Assembly (NCBI RefSeq): GCF_039540195.1
Contig: NZ_BAABEO010000034.1
Coordinates: forward strand, 62,001-126,000
From: Zafaria ginkgonis
GTDB taxonomy: Bacteria > Actinomycetota > Actinomycetes > Actinomycetales > Micrococcaceae
DNA length: 64,000 nt
Direction: 5' to 3'
Part shown: piece by piece, positions 34,796 through 42,273 of the stretch
Layout of the letters: each line of letters opens with the position of its first letter
How positions within the stretch are numbered: position 1 is the first letter of the stretch
The notes under the pieces: model-generated
Seen by the model: the letters and a program-made list of their open reading frames with translations, nothing else
The model's database searches: none
Told to the model about the DNA's origin: nothing
Program-made: the position numbers and the translations under genes

Positions 34796-34834
34796 AGTAT
34801 GAGCAGAAACTGCGCATGTGTAAAGAGTGCGCAG
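34796..34834 (-). promoter_or_regulatory. Leaderless promoter and operator of the HTH-VWA operon
   Basis: On the minus strand: -35 TTTACA (34824-34819), 17 bases, -10 CATACT (34801-34796), 6 bases, ATG at 34789. A perfect inverted repeat CTGCGCA / TGCGCAG (34810-34816 and 34828-34834, 11-base spacer) brackets the -35 box, the expected position for a repressor. Confidence 0.6.
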
Positions 34835-34915
34835 ATCGTCGTATGTGTATAAATGCTCCGTGCTGTCCCAGTGGGGCGGCATCTAATTCGGTGACGTTTA
34901 GGTCGAGGTCACCCT

Positions 34916-35179
34916 TTGCCATTGGCGGGCTGGAAGCTCAGTAGCCCGCATGAACGACTGGAGCTGATGCTTGCAACCGTCCCGCAGCTCCGACCCGAAG
35001 GCACCAACAACTGGCGGATCGGCTACGGTCCCGCGGCCGATGACGCCGGCAACGCGCCGACCTCGGGAACCGACGACGTCCAGGAGTTGGACATCGCGAG
35101 CGCGATCGATGTGATCACCAGTTGGACGGCAGGCCGAGGCCTGCCCCTGAGCTACGGGGCCGCGCTCCGCGTGTACTGA
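34916..35179 (+). CDS. Doubtful small ORF
   Basis: 87 codons from TTG 34916. Translation is neutral in composition (NNWRIGYGPAADDAGNAPTSG ... LDIASAIDVITSWTA) with codon GC fitting the genome, but there is no clear ribosome binding site or recognised family. It may be a small gene or a remnant. The following 35180-35304 shows nothing. Confidence 0.25.
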   Translation: MPLAGWKLSSPHERLELMLATVPQLRPEGTNNWRIGYGPAADDAGNAPTSGTDDVQELDIASAIDVITSWTAGRGLPLSYGAALRVY

Positions 35180-35304
35180 AACCTCCTATCCCTTGGGCTT
35201 GCCAGTCCAAAAGTCTTTCTAGCCGGTTCCGAAACTTGTGTTTTCGGTAGTGCCAATCAGCGTTCCCCGAGGCCGGCTGACCACTTGGCGCTGCATGGGT
35301 TCCA

Positions 35305-36153
35305 TCACTGGTTTAGGAGAACCCGTGGTACGGCTTCAATCGCAGCTGGCACGAGATTTGCCAAGGTTGCGAATCCGGCGGCCAATAGGACAGTTGCCCA
35401 GAGGGCCCGTCGTCGTCGGGCGCTGTCCACGAGTCGACGCAGCTCCCTGAATTCCTGGGCAACGTCTGTATGCATTTCCGCGGGTGGGCGAACATGCCAC
35501 GTGTTCGGTCGGATCGCAGCGGCGCTGAAAGTAGCAATCTGTGCAGGACTCAACACCCTCTTCCGCCTCTTTAGACGGCGCACCAGCTGCTGGTCTGAGA
35601 GCACAATGGCACCCTCAGTCTTGACCTTTATGGTGAGGCTCTTGGCGCCGACGATGACGATCATCCCGGACACCAAGACTTCTTCGCCTGTTGCAGCGGA
35701 CAGGAGCTTTTCCGCACGCGCTGCTTCGTGGACTGCGGCGGGTATGTAAGGCTGCTTCCTCCCGGCCACCAGGACCGTATTGCCTGCGACCCAGACCGTC
35801 TGGCCCGAGTGATTCTTGGTGTTCAGGGTGAAAGCGCCGGTAGGGCCGATAACGACGTGGTCGATGTCGGAGGAACCGGCGCCCACCGGCACTGCATGCA
35901 AGACGGTCCACTCCGGGCCGAGTCCTTCAAGAAGCCGGGCAACTCGGATTTCTCCGAGCGCGCCTCGGTACCAGGGAAGGGCATCCAAAGAGAGGGGATT
36001 GGCGCCGAAAAAGCGCGCAAACCAATTCCGGGTAGGGGCCTCTTGCTGTATGTCGAGTAGTTGGCCTATGACTGCTTGGCCTGGAATGCGATCCCTCAAG
36101 TCCCACGCCGGGCCCGGGCCGTCCGCAGCAAGTGTACGACTGCTGGATTCCAT
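35305..36153 (-). CDS. NERD (nuclease-related) domain membrane protein
   Basis: 282 residues. NERD core at ~residues 65-185: WYRGALGEIRVARLLEGLG, SSDIDHVVIGPTGAFTLNTKN (the DxD...K-type nuclease residues), then EAARAEKLLSAATGEEVLV. The C-terminus has one membrane helix (ALWATVLLAAGFATLANLVP). NERD relates to PD-(D/E)XK-like nucleases and is often found in signalling or DNA-processing proteins. The start ATG overlaps the stop of the 57-codon gene upstream (TGATG), so the two are coupled. Confidence 0.75.
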   Translation of the reverse strand: MESSSRTLAADGPGPAWDLRDRIPGQAVIGQLLDIQQEAPTRNWFARFFGANPLSLDALPWYRGALGEIRVARLLEGLGPEWTVLHAVPVGAGSSDIDHVVIGPTGAFTLNTKNHSGQTVWVAGNTVLVAGRKQPYIPAAVHEAARAEKLLSAATGEEVLVSGMIVIVGAKSLTIKVKTEGAIVLSDQQLVRRLKRRKRVLSPAQIATFSAAAIRPNTWHVRPPAEMHTDVAQEFRELRRLVDSARRRRALWATVLLAAGFATLANLVPAAIEAVPRVLLNQ

Positions 36154-36326
36154 CAAATACCGACCTGCTCATGGGACAGTCGGTCTGCGTCCGTTGGGTA
36201 CCCCGTCTGCTCTTTGGCGGCCACGATGTCAGATACTGCGAAAGCGTCGAGATGGCCGGTGCGCATGATCATCCGCTGCTTCAGATACGTCAACGCCCCC
36301 AATAATCCTCGGTCCCGCATTCCCAT
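36153..36326 (-). CDS. 57-residue microprotein coupled to the NERD gene
   Basis: Starts at ATG 36326 with TAGGGGG 6 bases upstream and ends at a TGA that shares its A with the ATG of the NERD gene. Translation begins MGMRDRGLLGALTYLKQR and continues MIMRTGHLDAFAVSDIVAAK, ending SHEQVGI: basic N-terminus, amphipathic helices, no Cys. No family recognised. Support is the strong ribosome binding site, the exact stop-start overlap and sensible codon use. Confidence 0.6.
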   Translation of the reverse strand: MGMRDRGLLGALTYLKQRMIMRTGHLDAFAVSDIVAAKEQTGYPTDADRLSHEQVGI

Positions 36327-36591
36327 GGTTTACCCCCTAAACCAACGGCCGTTGCTGGCCGATACGCCCTGCCCGTGCCCCATTATGGCAACACCATACT
36401 GGGGCAGGAGCTCCACCAGCGAGCATGACTTCAGGGATGCTGCCCGTAATCATGGCATTCGATTGCCAAGCATTGTCCGGGACTTCTAGGTGGCAAGACG
36501 TGGAGGCCCTGCGGGCAATACGCAGCCCCGAAGGCCCTGGTGCCTATGGCTTGGGAGCTATCACGCGGAAGGATCGGGCGGTCCGGCTCCC
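36327..36591. other. Gap with palindrome and hairpin between ter operon end and NERD operon
   Basis: No gene. Holds a 12-bp perfect palindrome CAACGGCCGTTG (36343-36354) just before the microgene's ribosome binding site, and a two-step hairpin at 36376-36406 (TGCCCCA/TGGGGCA enclosing ATGG/CCAT). The hairpin includes a minus-strand CATAAT box (36382-36387), so it may be an operator over the microgene-NERD promoter. Confidence 0.45.
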
Positions 36592-37416
36592 TCAGCCGTG
36601 CGGAGGAAGCTCGACGGACATGCGGAAACCGAACGCCCGCCACAGCGACTCGTCGTCGTGTCCGTTCGGCGCCGGGTCGGAACGCAACTCCAGCACGGAC
36701 CCGATGCGGGAAACCAAGAGGACGCTGCGACATCCGGCTTCTGGCGGCACCACCACGGAAGAGCCGCCATAGAGCCGGACGACCAGCGGCGAATCGTCTG
36801 CACTGACAAACAATGCACGCCGCAATTTCCTCACATGGCGTAGGGCGAGGAGAGCCTGGCCTTCATGGAAGCAGACCAAAGGGCGGTTGCCGGCTGTCGT
36901 TACTTGGCGGCCCGCCCCTAGCCCATCCGCACGTCGTGTGCCGGTGATGAAGTCGGACGATTCCCAGACCAGCGTGGTGGCGCCGGTAACCGTCAGGCTT
37001 CCGATGGAGGACTGGCGGGCGTTCAGCCGCACCACCGGGCTAGTATCAGTGAGTTCGTGTAGGTCGGCGGTGGTGGGAGCCGGGAACAGGAGCGCTTCCA
37101 GGGTCCGGGCAGGTTGCCGCGAACCGGTGCGCGCGGGCGCGATCTCGAGGCCCGTCGTCGTCCTTTGGGTGGCAGCGATGGGTTCGCTTTCGGGGGCGAC
37201 AGAGCGCAGGGAGGGTCCGGGCCGGACCGGGGCCGCCGGCCGGACAAGACTGAGCGGAACGGGCGCCGGGGCGGGAACCGCCGTTGGGGCACCAACGGGA
37301 CGGGAGAGGTCAAGCGGGGCCTTCGCTGCGGGGGCCGCAGGCGCCGCGGCCTCGGGCTTGATGCGGCGGCGAAGGAAGGGGAGGTCGTGCCGGATGGAGG
37401 ACTGGTTAACGGGCAT
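36592..37416 (-). CDS. Uncharacterised ter-operon protein with Pro/Ala linker
   Basis: 274 residues. Residues ~1-90 are Pro/Ala/Val-rich and probably disordered (basic start IRHDLPFLRRRIKP). The C-terminal ~165 residues look like a beta-rich domain (VVRLNARQSSIGSLTVTG, TLVWESSDFITGTRR, ALFVSADDSPLVVRLYGGSSVVVP) of the size of a TerD-type module, but I cannot show homology. Two bases separate it from the TerD gene upstream, so it belongs to the same operon. Confidence 0.65.
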   Translation of the reverse strand: MPVNQSSIRHDLPFLRRRIKPEAAAPAAPAAKAPLDLSRPVGAPTAVPAPAPVPLSLVRPAAPVRPGPSLRSVAPESEPIAATQRTTTGLEIAPARTGSRQPARTLEALLFPAPTTADLHELTDTSPVVRLNARQSSIGSLTVTGATTLVWESSDFITGTRRADGLGAGRQVTTAGNRPLVCFHEGQALLALRHVRKLRRALFVSADDSPLVVRLYGGSSVVVPPEAGCRSVLLVSRIGSVLELRSDPAPNGHDDESLWRAFGFRMSVELPPHG

Positions 37417-37418
37417 GG

Positions 37419-37994
37419 CTAGAGCGCGATCCGGAAATCTTCGGCCACGCCGCGCAGCCCCGTGGTGTAGCCCTGTCCAACGGCACGGAACTTCCAGCCG
37501 CTGCTGTGGCGATACAGTTCCCCAAAGACCATGGCATTGATGTTCGTGGCCGTCCCGGACGGCACCTCGAAGCGCAGCAGTTCCCGGTTCTGCGGGTCGG
37601 CAACACGGATGTAGGCGTTGCGGACCGTGGAAAACGTGCCGGGGCCGCGCACTTCGGGGTCGATGTAGACGACGAAGGTGATTTTTGCGACCTCGTCCGG
37701 AACCTGCGGCAAGTCGACGTCGATCTGCTCCTGGTCCTCCCCGCCAAGGTACTCGCCGGACTCACCGGTGCCGAATTCGACGGACGCTTCGGGGGTAGCG
37801 ATCTGATTGAAGAAGACCAGATGCTCATCGGAGATGGCGCGGCCATCACTGCCGCACAGGATCGCCGCGGCCACGGGTTCGGCCTGCGGACCGCGGCTTG
37901 GCACCACCGACCATCCCAAGCCCATCACAACTGTGGTCAGGTGGGGGTTTTCTAACGTCAGGGCGGCATTTGCCCCGGGCACCATGGAAACCAT
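37419..37994 (-). CDS. TerD-family protein (fourth copy, divergent)
   Basis: 191 residues. TerD/CABP1 core: VVMGLGWSV, AAAILCGSDGRAISDEHLVFFNQIATPEAS, a linker EYLGGEDQEQIDVDLPQVPDEVAKITFVVYID split across two strands, and the C-terminal FGELYRHSSGWKFRAVGQGY. The Asp-rich Ca2+-binding loop of the family is partly altered (CGSDG instead of DLDASALLL), so calcium binding may be weaker. Its start overlaps the stop of the upstream gene by one base. Confidence 0.85.
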   Translation of the reverse strand: MVSMVPGANAALTLENPHLTTVVMGLGWSVVPSRGPQAEPVAAAILCGSDGRAISDEHLVFFNQIATPEASVEFGTGESGEYLGGEDQEQIDVDLPQVPDEVAKITFVVYIDPEVRGPGTFSTVRNAYIRVADPQNRELLRFEVPSGTATNINAMVFGELYRHSSGWKFRAVGQGYTTGLRGVAEDFRIAL

Positions 37995-38491
37995 CAGAGG
38001 TTTCCCCCGGTCAACATGGAGGGCTCGAACTTGTCGCCCAGGAATCGTGCATAGGTGGACAACTCAGTGATCGCCCCGCTCCTTACTTGGTGGTTCAGGT
38101 CTTGCGCAGTGGCGAACAGCAGCGCCAATTGCTCGCAGAGGAGGTTCGTGGCACGTGCGTCGTCGGACCGGTCCTGCTCGCTGGCGGCGAGAAAGGCCCT
38201 CAGCGGAGTGGGGAGGTAGTCCCCGATGATGGCTTCAAGCAGCACCCGCTGTTCGGTGGAGCACCCGTTCTGGGCGATGTAGTCCACCAGCGGCTGCAGG
38301 ATGTCGTCTATCTGGCGCAGTTGCGACGAAACGATGTTCGGAAGGTCGCGGCCGGCGCCGCGCACTGTCATCTGCAGGGCGATGAGGGAAGAGGCGACGC
38401 GGTCGTCGTCGGACTCGGGAGGGGGCGTGGGGCCCTGTTCGGCGTCCCGCGGGGGGACGCCGAACAGGGAACTGAGAAACCGTGAAACCAT
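37994..38491 (-). CDS. Uncharacterised helical protein of the ter operon
   Basis: 165 residues, acidic Pro/Asp-rich N-terminal linker, then an all-helical domain (VASSLIALQMTVRGAG, LPNIVSSQLRQIDDILQPLVDYI, RVLLEAIIGDYLPTPLRAFL, LLCEQLALLFATAQDLNHQVR). No membrane segment. It lies directly between telA and the divergent terD gene, and the family is probably a ter accessory protein; function unknown. Confidence 0.65.
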   Translation of the reverse strand: MVSRFLSSLFGVPPRDAEQGPTPPPESDDDRVASSLIALQMTVRGAGRDLPNIVSSQLRQIDDILQPLVDYIAQNGCSTEQRVLLEAIIGDYLPTPLRAFLAASEQDRSDDARATNLLCEQLALLFATAQDLNHQVRSGAITELSTYARFLGDKFEPSMLTGGNL

Positions 38492-38516
38492 CTTGGAAAG
38501 GTCCTACCGCAATGCC

Positions 38517-39710
38517 CTAGTTTCCGTCGGCCTGACGGACGCGTTCCAGGTACGGCTTGGCCTTTTCGAGGCTGGTCTCGAGCGCGTGGACGGTGCCTTC
38601 CATGCTCTTCGCGGCTTGGGACCGGAAGGTGTCGATGGCGTCCATGGTCTGGAAGACGTTGTCGAAAGCGCGCTGCAGGGTTTCCACGCTGACGCCGGAG
38701 CTTGCCGCTTGCTGGTGGATGCGCGTGGTCTGGTCCTTCAGCATCTCACTGGTCTTGAGGATCATGTTGTTGGTGGTGGTGTTGATCGCATCGATCTGGT
38801 CCAGCACCATCTTCTGGTTGGCCAAGGCCTCAGCGACGATCACGGCGGTGCGCAGTGCCGCGATGGTGGTGCTGCGGGCCCGGTCGACGCCCTTGATGAG
38901 CTCCAGGTTGTTCTTCCGGACCAGGTCCATGGCCATGTAGCCCTGCACGGACACCGCCAGTTGGGTCAGGATGTCCTGGTGACGCTGGCGGACGGCGTAC
39001 AGAACGTCCGAGTCGAGCTGCCTGACCAGTTCCTCCTGGCCCAAGGCGCGGGCCTGGTCGATCTTGGCCACGCAGGCGTTGTCGATGGCCTTGGCGAACA
39101 CCGCATACTCGCTGAGCTTCTGCATGTTCTCCCAGAGCTGTACCTTCTCGTTGGCCAGCGCCGCGTTGTCCTTCAGGAGGGCATCCTGGCCGGCCATCAG
39201 GGACTTGATGATGGCGTCCAACTGCTTCTGCGCGCTCTCGTAGCGCTGGAAGTACTTGACGAGCTTGTTGCCGCCGGGGATGAAGCCAAGGATTTTGCGG
39301 CCGACGCTCAGATGCTCGGTGGTCGGGGCCAAGTCTTCAACCGTGGTGCGCAGCTCTCCGAGCGTCGAGGCGACCGAGGCCTGTGCGCTGTTCCCTGCCC
39401 GCTTGGCGCCGGCCAAGGAGGTGCTGGAGCGCTCCAACATCCGGCTGGAGAAACCGCCGGAAGCGAGCATCTCGTCCCTGCCGAGCTTTGAGATGCCGTC
39501 CACGCGCTGCGCGAAGTCAGGGCTGCGGGTGTCCAACGTCGCGACCTCCGCGATGAACGCCGCGGCTTGCTGGTTGATTTCCTGCTGGCGCTCGGTAGGA
39601 ACCGGCACCATGCCGGGGGCGTCGTCCGGCTGGATCAGCGCGGGGGCTTCGGGGGCCTGCAGCACCAGCGTTGCCTCGGAGAGATCCGGCGGGGTCAGGG
39701 GGACAGTCAT
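38517..39710 (-). CDS. telA: TelA/KlaA toxic-anion resistance protein
   Basis: 397 residues from ATG 39710 (AAAGGA upstream). TelA family: FIAEVATLDTRSPDFAQRVDGISKLGRDEM, RKILGFIPGGNKLVKYFQRYESAQKQLDAII, LWENMQKLSEYAVFAKAIDN, the conserved DLVRKNNLELIKGVDRARSTTIAALRTAVIVAEAL region, and TTNNMILKTSEML. Long coiled-coil helices throughout, no signal or membrane segment. It is associated with tellurite and other toxic-anion or membrane-stress resistance together with TerD proteins. Located after a strong intercistronic hairpin. Confidence 0.9.
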   Translation of the reverse strand: MTVPLTPPDLSEATLVLQAPEAPALIQPDDAPGMVPVPTERQQEINQQAAAFIAEVATLDTRSPDFAQRVDGISKLGRDEMLASGGFSSRMLERSSTSLAGAKRAGNSAQASVASTLGELRTTVEDLAPTTEHLSVGRKILGFIPGGNKLVKYFQRYESAQKQLDAIIKSLMAGQDALLKDNAALANEKVQLWENMQKLSEYAVFAKAIDNACVAKIDQARALGQEELVRQLDSDVLYAVRQRHQDILTQLAVSVQGYMAMDLVRKNNLELIKGVDRARSTTIAALRTAVIVAEALANQKMVLDQIDAINTTTNNMILKTSEMLKDQTTRIHQQAASSGVSVETLQRAFDNVFQTMDAIDTFRSQAAKSMEGTVHALETSLEKAKPYLERVRQADGN

Positions 39711-39742
39711 GATGCATCCTTTCGGAAACAGGAAAAGGGGCC

Positions 39743-39785
39743 TGGGCCGGGGTTGCACGGAACCAATCCGTGCTACCCCGGCCCA
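39743..39785 (-). terminator. Strong intercistronic hairpin between terD and telA
   Basis: 11-bp outer stem (TGGGCCGGGGT / ACCCCGGCCCA) plus 6-bp inner stem (CACGGA / TCCGTG). It may reduce read-through so that TelA is made in smaller amounts than the TerD proteins, or stabilise the upstream message. Confidence 0.55.
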
Positions 39786-39805
39786 AGCGTTGGAGATCGA
39801 GCTAG

Positions 39806-40387
39806 CTAGCCCAGCTGCACGCCGTAGTCGCTGGCGATGCCGTGCAGGCCGGTGGCGTAGCCCTGGCCGACGGCGCGGAACTTCCATTCGCCGTTGTGGC
39901 GGTAGATCTCGCTGAAGATCATGGCGGTTTCCGGGGCTGCGTCTTCACTCAAGTCGAAGCGAACGACTTCCTTCTCCGTCTCCTGGTTGACCACGCGGCA
40001 GTAAGCCGCGCGGACCTGGCCGAAGTTCTGCCTGCGGGCCTCTGCCTGGTCGATCGAGACCACGAAGATCACACGGTCGACGTCGGCCGGAACGGTGGTC
40101 AGGTCGATGATGATTTGCTCGTCGTCGCCACCGCCATCGCCCGTGCGGTTGTCGCCGTGGTGCGTGACGGAACCGTCGGCGCTGGCCGGCTGGTTGTAGA
40201 AAATGAAGTCGGCGGAGGACCGGACCTGGCCGTTGGCGCCGAGCAGGAGGGCGGAAGCATCGAGGTCGAACGCGTCACCGGTGGTGGTGCGCGGGTCCCA
40301 ACCGAGGCCGACGACAGCCCGCCGCAGGCCGGGGTCGGTCTTGGTCAGGGAAAGGTTGCTGCCCTTTTCGAGGGTGAGTCCTGCCAT
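39806..40387 (-). CDS. TerD-family protein (copy 3)
   Basis: 193 residues. Full TerD core: LEKGSNLSLTKTDPGLRRAVVGLGW, FDLDASALLLGANGQV (Ca2+-binding Asp cluster), FIFYNQPASADGSVTHHGDNRTGDGGGDDEQI, and C-terminal IFSEIYRHNGEWKFRAVGQGY. A near twin of the copy at 40478 (about three quarters identical by eye), with the C-terminal ~80 bases almost identical in DNA. TerD proteins bind calcium and assemble at the membrane in stress and tellurite resistance. Confidence 0.9.
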   Translation of the reverse strand: MAGLTLEKGSNLSLTKTDPGLRRAVVGLGWDPRTTTGDAFDLDASALLLGANGQVRSSADFIFYNQPASADGSVTHHGDNRTGDGGGDDEQIIIDLTTVPADVDRVIFVVSIDQAEARRQNFGQVRAAYCRVVNQETEKEVVRFDLSEDAAPETAMIFSEIYRHNGEWKFRAVGQGYATGLHGIASDYGVQLG

Positions 40388-40424
40388 CTGGGAATCCTTT
40401 GTTCGTGTGTGGATGGGTCTGCCG

Positions 40425-40453
40425 GGTCCGGCTGCAAGTGGTTCCACCGGACC
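40425..40453 (-). terminator. Intercistronic hairpin between the two twin terD genes
   Basis: Perfect 7-bp inverted repeat GGTCCGG / CCGGACC with a 15-base loop; no T-tract. Similar in position to the hairpin before telA. Confidence 0.4.
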
Positions 40454-40477
40454 TCGATTGCTGATAGGGGAGAGCGT

Positions 40478-41059
40478 CTACTCCAGGACGATGCCGAAGT
40501 CGGTGACGATGCCGTGCAGGCCGGTGGCGTAGCCCTGGCCGACGGCTCGGAACTTCCATTCGCCGTTGTGGCGGTAGATCTCGCTGAAGATCATTGCCGT
40601 TTCCGACGCCGCATCCTCGCTCAGGTCGAAGCGCACGACCTCCTGCTCCGTTTCCTGGTTGACCACGCGGCAGTAGGCGTCGCGGACCTGGCCGAAGTTC
40701 TGCCCGCGGCTGTCCGCCTGATCGATGGACACGGCAATGACAATGCGCTTTACATCAGGGCCAACGAGATCCAGATCGATCGCGATCTGCTCGTCGTCTC
40801 CGTCGCCTTCGCCGGTGCGGTTATCGCCCTGATGGACGACGGACCCGTCCTTGCTGGAAAGCTGGTTGTAGAAAACGAAATCGTCTTGGCTCCGGACCTT
40901 GCCGTTGTCCCCGAGCAGCAGCGCGGAGGCATCGAGGTCAAAGGGCGCTCCCGTGGTGGTACGCGGGTTCCATCCCAGGCCGATGATGGCCCGTCGCAGG
41001 CCGGGATCGGCCTTGGACAGGGAGAGGTTGCTGCCCTTGCCGAGTGTCAGAGAAGCCAT
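40478..41059 (-). CDS. TerD-family protein (copy 2)
   Basis: 193 residues. LGKGSNLSLSKADPGLRRAI, FDLDASALLLGDNGKVRS, FVFYNQLSSKDGSVVHQGDNRTGEGDGDDEQ, FGQVRDAYCRVVNQETEQE, IFSEIYRHNGEWKFRAVGQGY. All family hallmarks intact, including the Asp-rich Ca2+ sites. Twin of the next gene in the operon, pointing to a recent tandem duplication. 13 bases after the previous terD gene. Confidence 0.9.
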   Translation of the reverse strand: MASLTLGKGSNLSLSKADPGLRRAIIGLGWNPRTTTGAPFDLDASALLLGDNGKVRSQDDFVFYNQLSSKDGSVVHQGDNRTGEGDGDDEQIAIDLDLVGPDVKRIVIAVSIDQADSRGQNFGQVRDAYCRVVNQETEQEVVRFDLSEDAASETAMIFSEIYRHNGEWKFRAVGQGYATGLHGIVTDFGIVLE

Positions 41060-41072
41060 TGCTGCATCCCTC

Positions 41073-41663
41073 CTAGAGAACCCGGGAAGCCGGAGGGATC
41101 AGATCCATGACGGTCTTGCCAGTGGCGCGCTCACCCACGGCATGGAAGGCCCACCCGCTGCCTTGGCGGGACACCTTGGACATGATCATGGCGGTGTGCG
41201 GTCCGGCGTCGGTCAACTGGAAGCGGGCAACTTCCGGGCCGCCCGGGGCCGAGTCGTCCACCAGGCGGGTGAACGCGTTGGCCACGCCGTCGAAGGTTTG
41301 CCCGGTGTAGCTGCTGATGACGAAGACGATCTGGGCCACCGCGGGGGAGACCGCTGAGAGGTCCACCAGAATGGTTTCGTCGTCACCTTCACCGGCACCG
41401 GTCAGGTTGTCACCGGTATGGCGGGTGGAGCCGTCCTTGCTGGCGAGCTGGTTGAAAAAGACCGCGTCCAGGGCCTTTCCGTCGGCGTCGAACAGGAGAG
41501 CCGAGGCGTCGAGGTCGACCTGCGCGGTCTTCAGTCCGCCAAAGAAGCCGCGCTTGGCAGGGGCGGCGGCATCCCAGCCAAGGCCCAAGCGGACCTTGGT
41601 GAGGGAAGCGCCATCGCTCTTGGTCAGGGAAAGGGACTGGCCCTTCTGGAGGCTCAATGCCAT
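41073..41663 (-). CDS. TerD-family protein (copy 1)
   Basis: 196 residues. LQKGQSLSLTKSDGASLTKVRLGLGWDAA, an insert AKRGFFGGLKTAQV, then DLDASALLFDADGKALDAVFFNQLASKDGSTRHTGDN with the TGAGEGDDE Ca2+ loop, and VSRQGSGWAFHAVGERATG at the end. This is the TerD/TerE-like type most similar to characterised tellurite-resistance members. Probably the first full ter gene of the operon. Confidence 0.9.
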   Translation of the reverse strand: MALSLQKGQSLSLTKSDGASLTKVRLGLGWDAAAPAKRGFFGGLKTAQVDLDASALLFDADGKALDAVFFNQLASKDGSTRHTGDNLTGAGEGDDETILVDLSAVSPAVAQIVFVISSYTGQTFDGVANAFTRLVDDSAPGGPEVARFQLTDAGPHTAMIMSKVSRQGSGWAFHAVGERATGKTVMDLIPPASRVL

Positions 41664-41682
41664 TGGGTTTCCTCGTTTCTAC

Positions 41683-41976
41683 TTACTTGGTGGTGGCGAA
41701 CTCGTCGTTGAGCTCTTCGGCTGCAACGCGCTGATTCCGAGCAATGGAACTAAACAGCGCAGCCAAAATCGGGACGGCGACGATCACACCCAGACTCCAG
41801 GCGATGAGGATGGCGATCGCGCCGAGGACAATGTCAAGGCTGAAGGACGCGTCGATGACCTCGAAAATGCCGAGGATTGCGCACCGGACCAGGGCGACTG
41901 GGCCCCTACAGAGGAGGGCCGCGAGCGAGAAGGTAGCGGGAACGAGCGGGGATCCGACGCATAATTTGAAAAACAC
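41683..41976 (-). CDS. Small membrane protein at the head of the ter operon (start uncertain)
   Basis: Up to 97 residues. Two hydrophobic segments (TFSLAALLCRG...RCAILGIF and LDIVLGAIAILIAWSLGVIVAVPILAALF) are followed by a polar tail SSIARNQRVAAEELNDEF. Codon use of the second half is normal for this genome; the first 35 codons are less convincing and no ribosome binding site supports GTG 41976. It may be a remnant or a shorter protein. 19 bases before the first terD gene. Confidence 0.4.
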   Translation of the reverse strand: MFFKLCVGSPLVPATFSLAALLCRGPVALVRCAILGIFEVIDASFSLDIVLGAIAILIAWSLGVIVAVPILAALFSSIARNQRVAAEELNDEFATTK

Positions 41977-42273
41977 GCGCTCGCGCGCTGCCCTATGCCG
42001 CGGCTGCCTAGTGCACAGGGCAGCGAGGTGTTTGACCCCTTAGACATGATGCTTCCCCCAGACAAGCTGTCTTGCTGTGCTTTGTAGCAGCCTAGCGGTC
42101 GGGAGCGACAAAAATGCTCTCCTGTGGGAGAAACCAAGGGCGTGGCTAAATTTCGCGTCAACTCGCGGATGGTGCAGCTGCTGCGAACGGATCCTTGAGT
42201 AGTTGTCGGCTCGATGCAACGTAAGGCCGTCATCCTTGGAAATCCTGTCGACGGTGTCCAGTAACCTGGCCCA
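41977..42273. other. 297-bp gap: head of ter operon and junction to the defence-like region
   Basis: On the minus strand, GGGGGAA followed 7 bases later by ATG at 42047 opens MSKGSNTSLP, which looks like a TerD-family N-terminus but runs into Ser/Arg-rich, non-coding-looking sequence. I read it as the fossil start of a lost terD-like gene. No promoter is clear for the helicase gene; GC falls here. Confidence 0.4.

Noticed and set aside
42047..42233. Upstream part of the minus-strand frame that contains MSKGSNTSLP
   Set aside because: Sequence before the ATG at 42047 reads as non-coding; only the start region itself is of interest.
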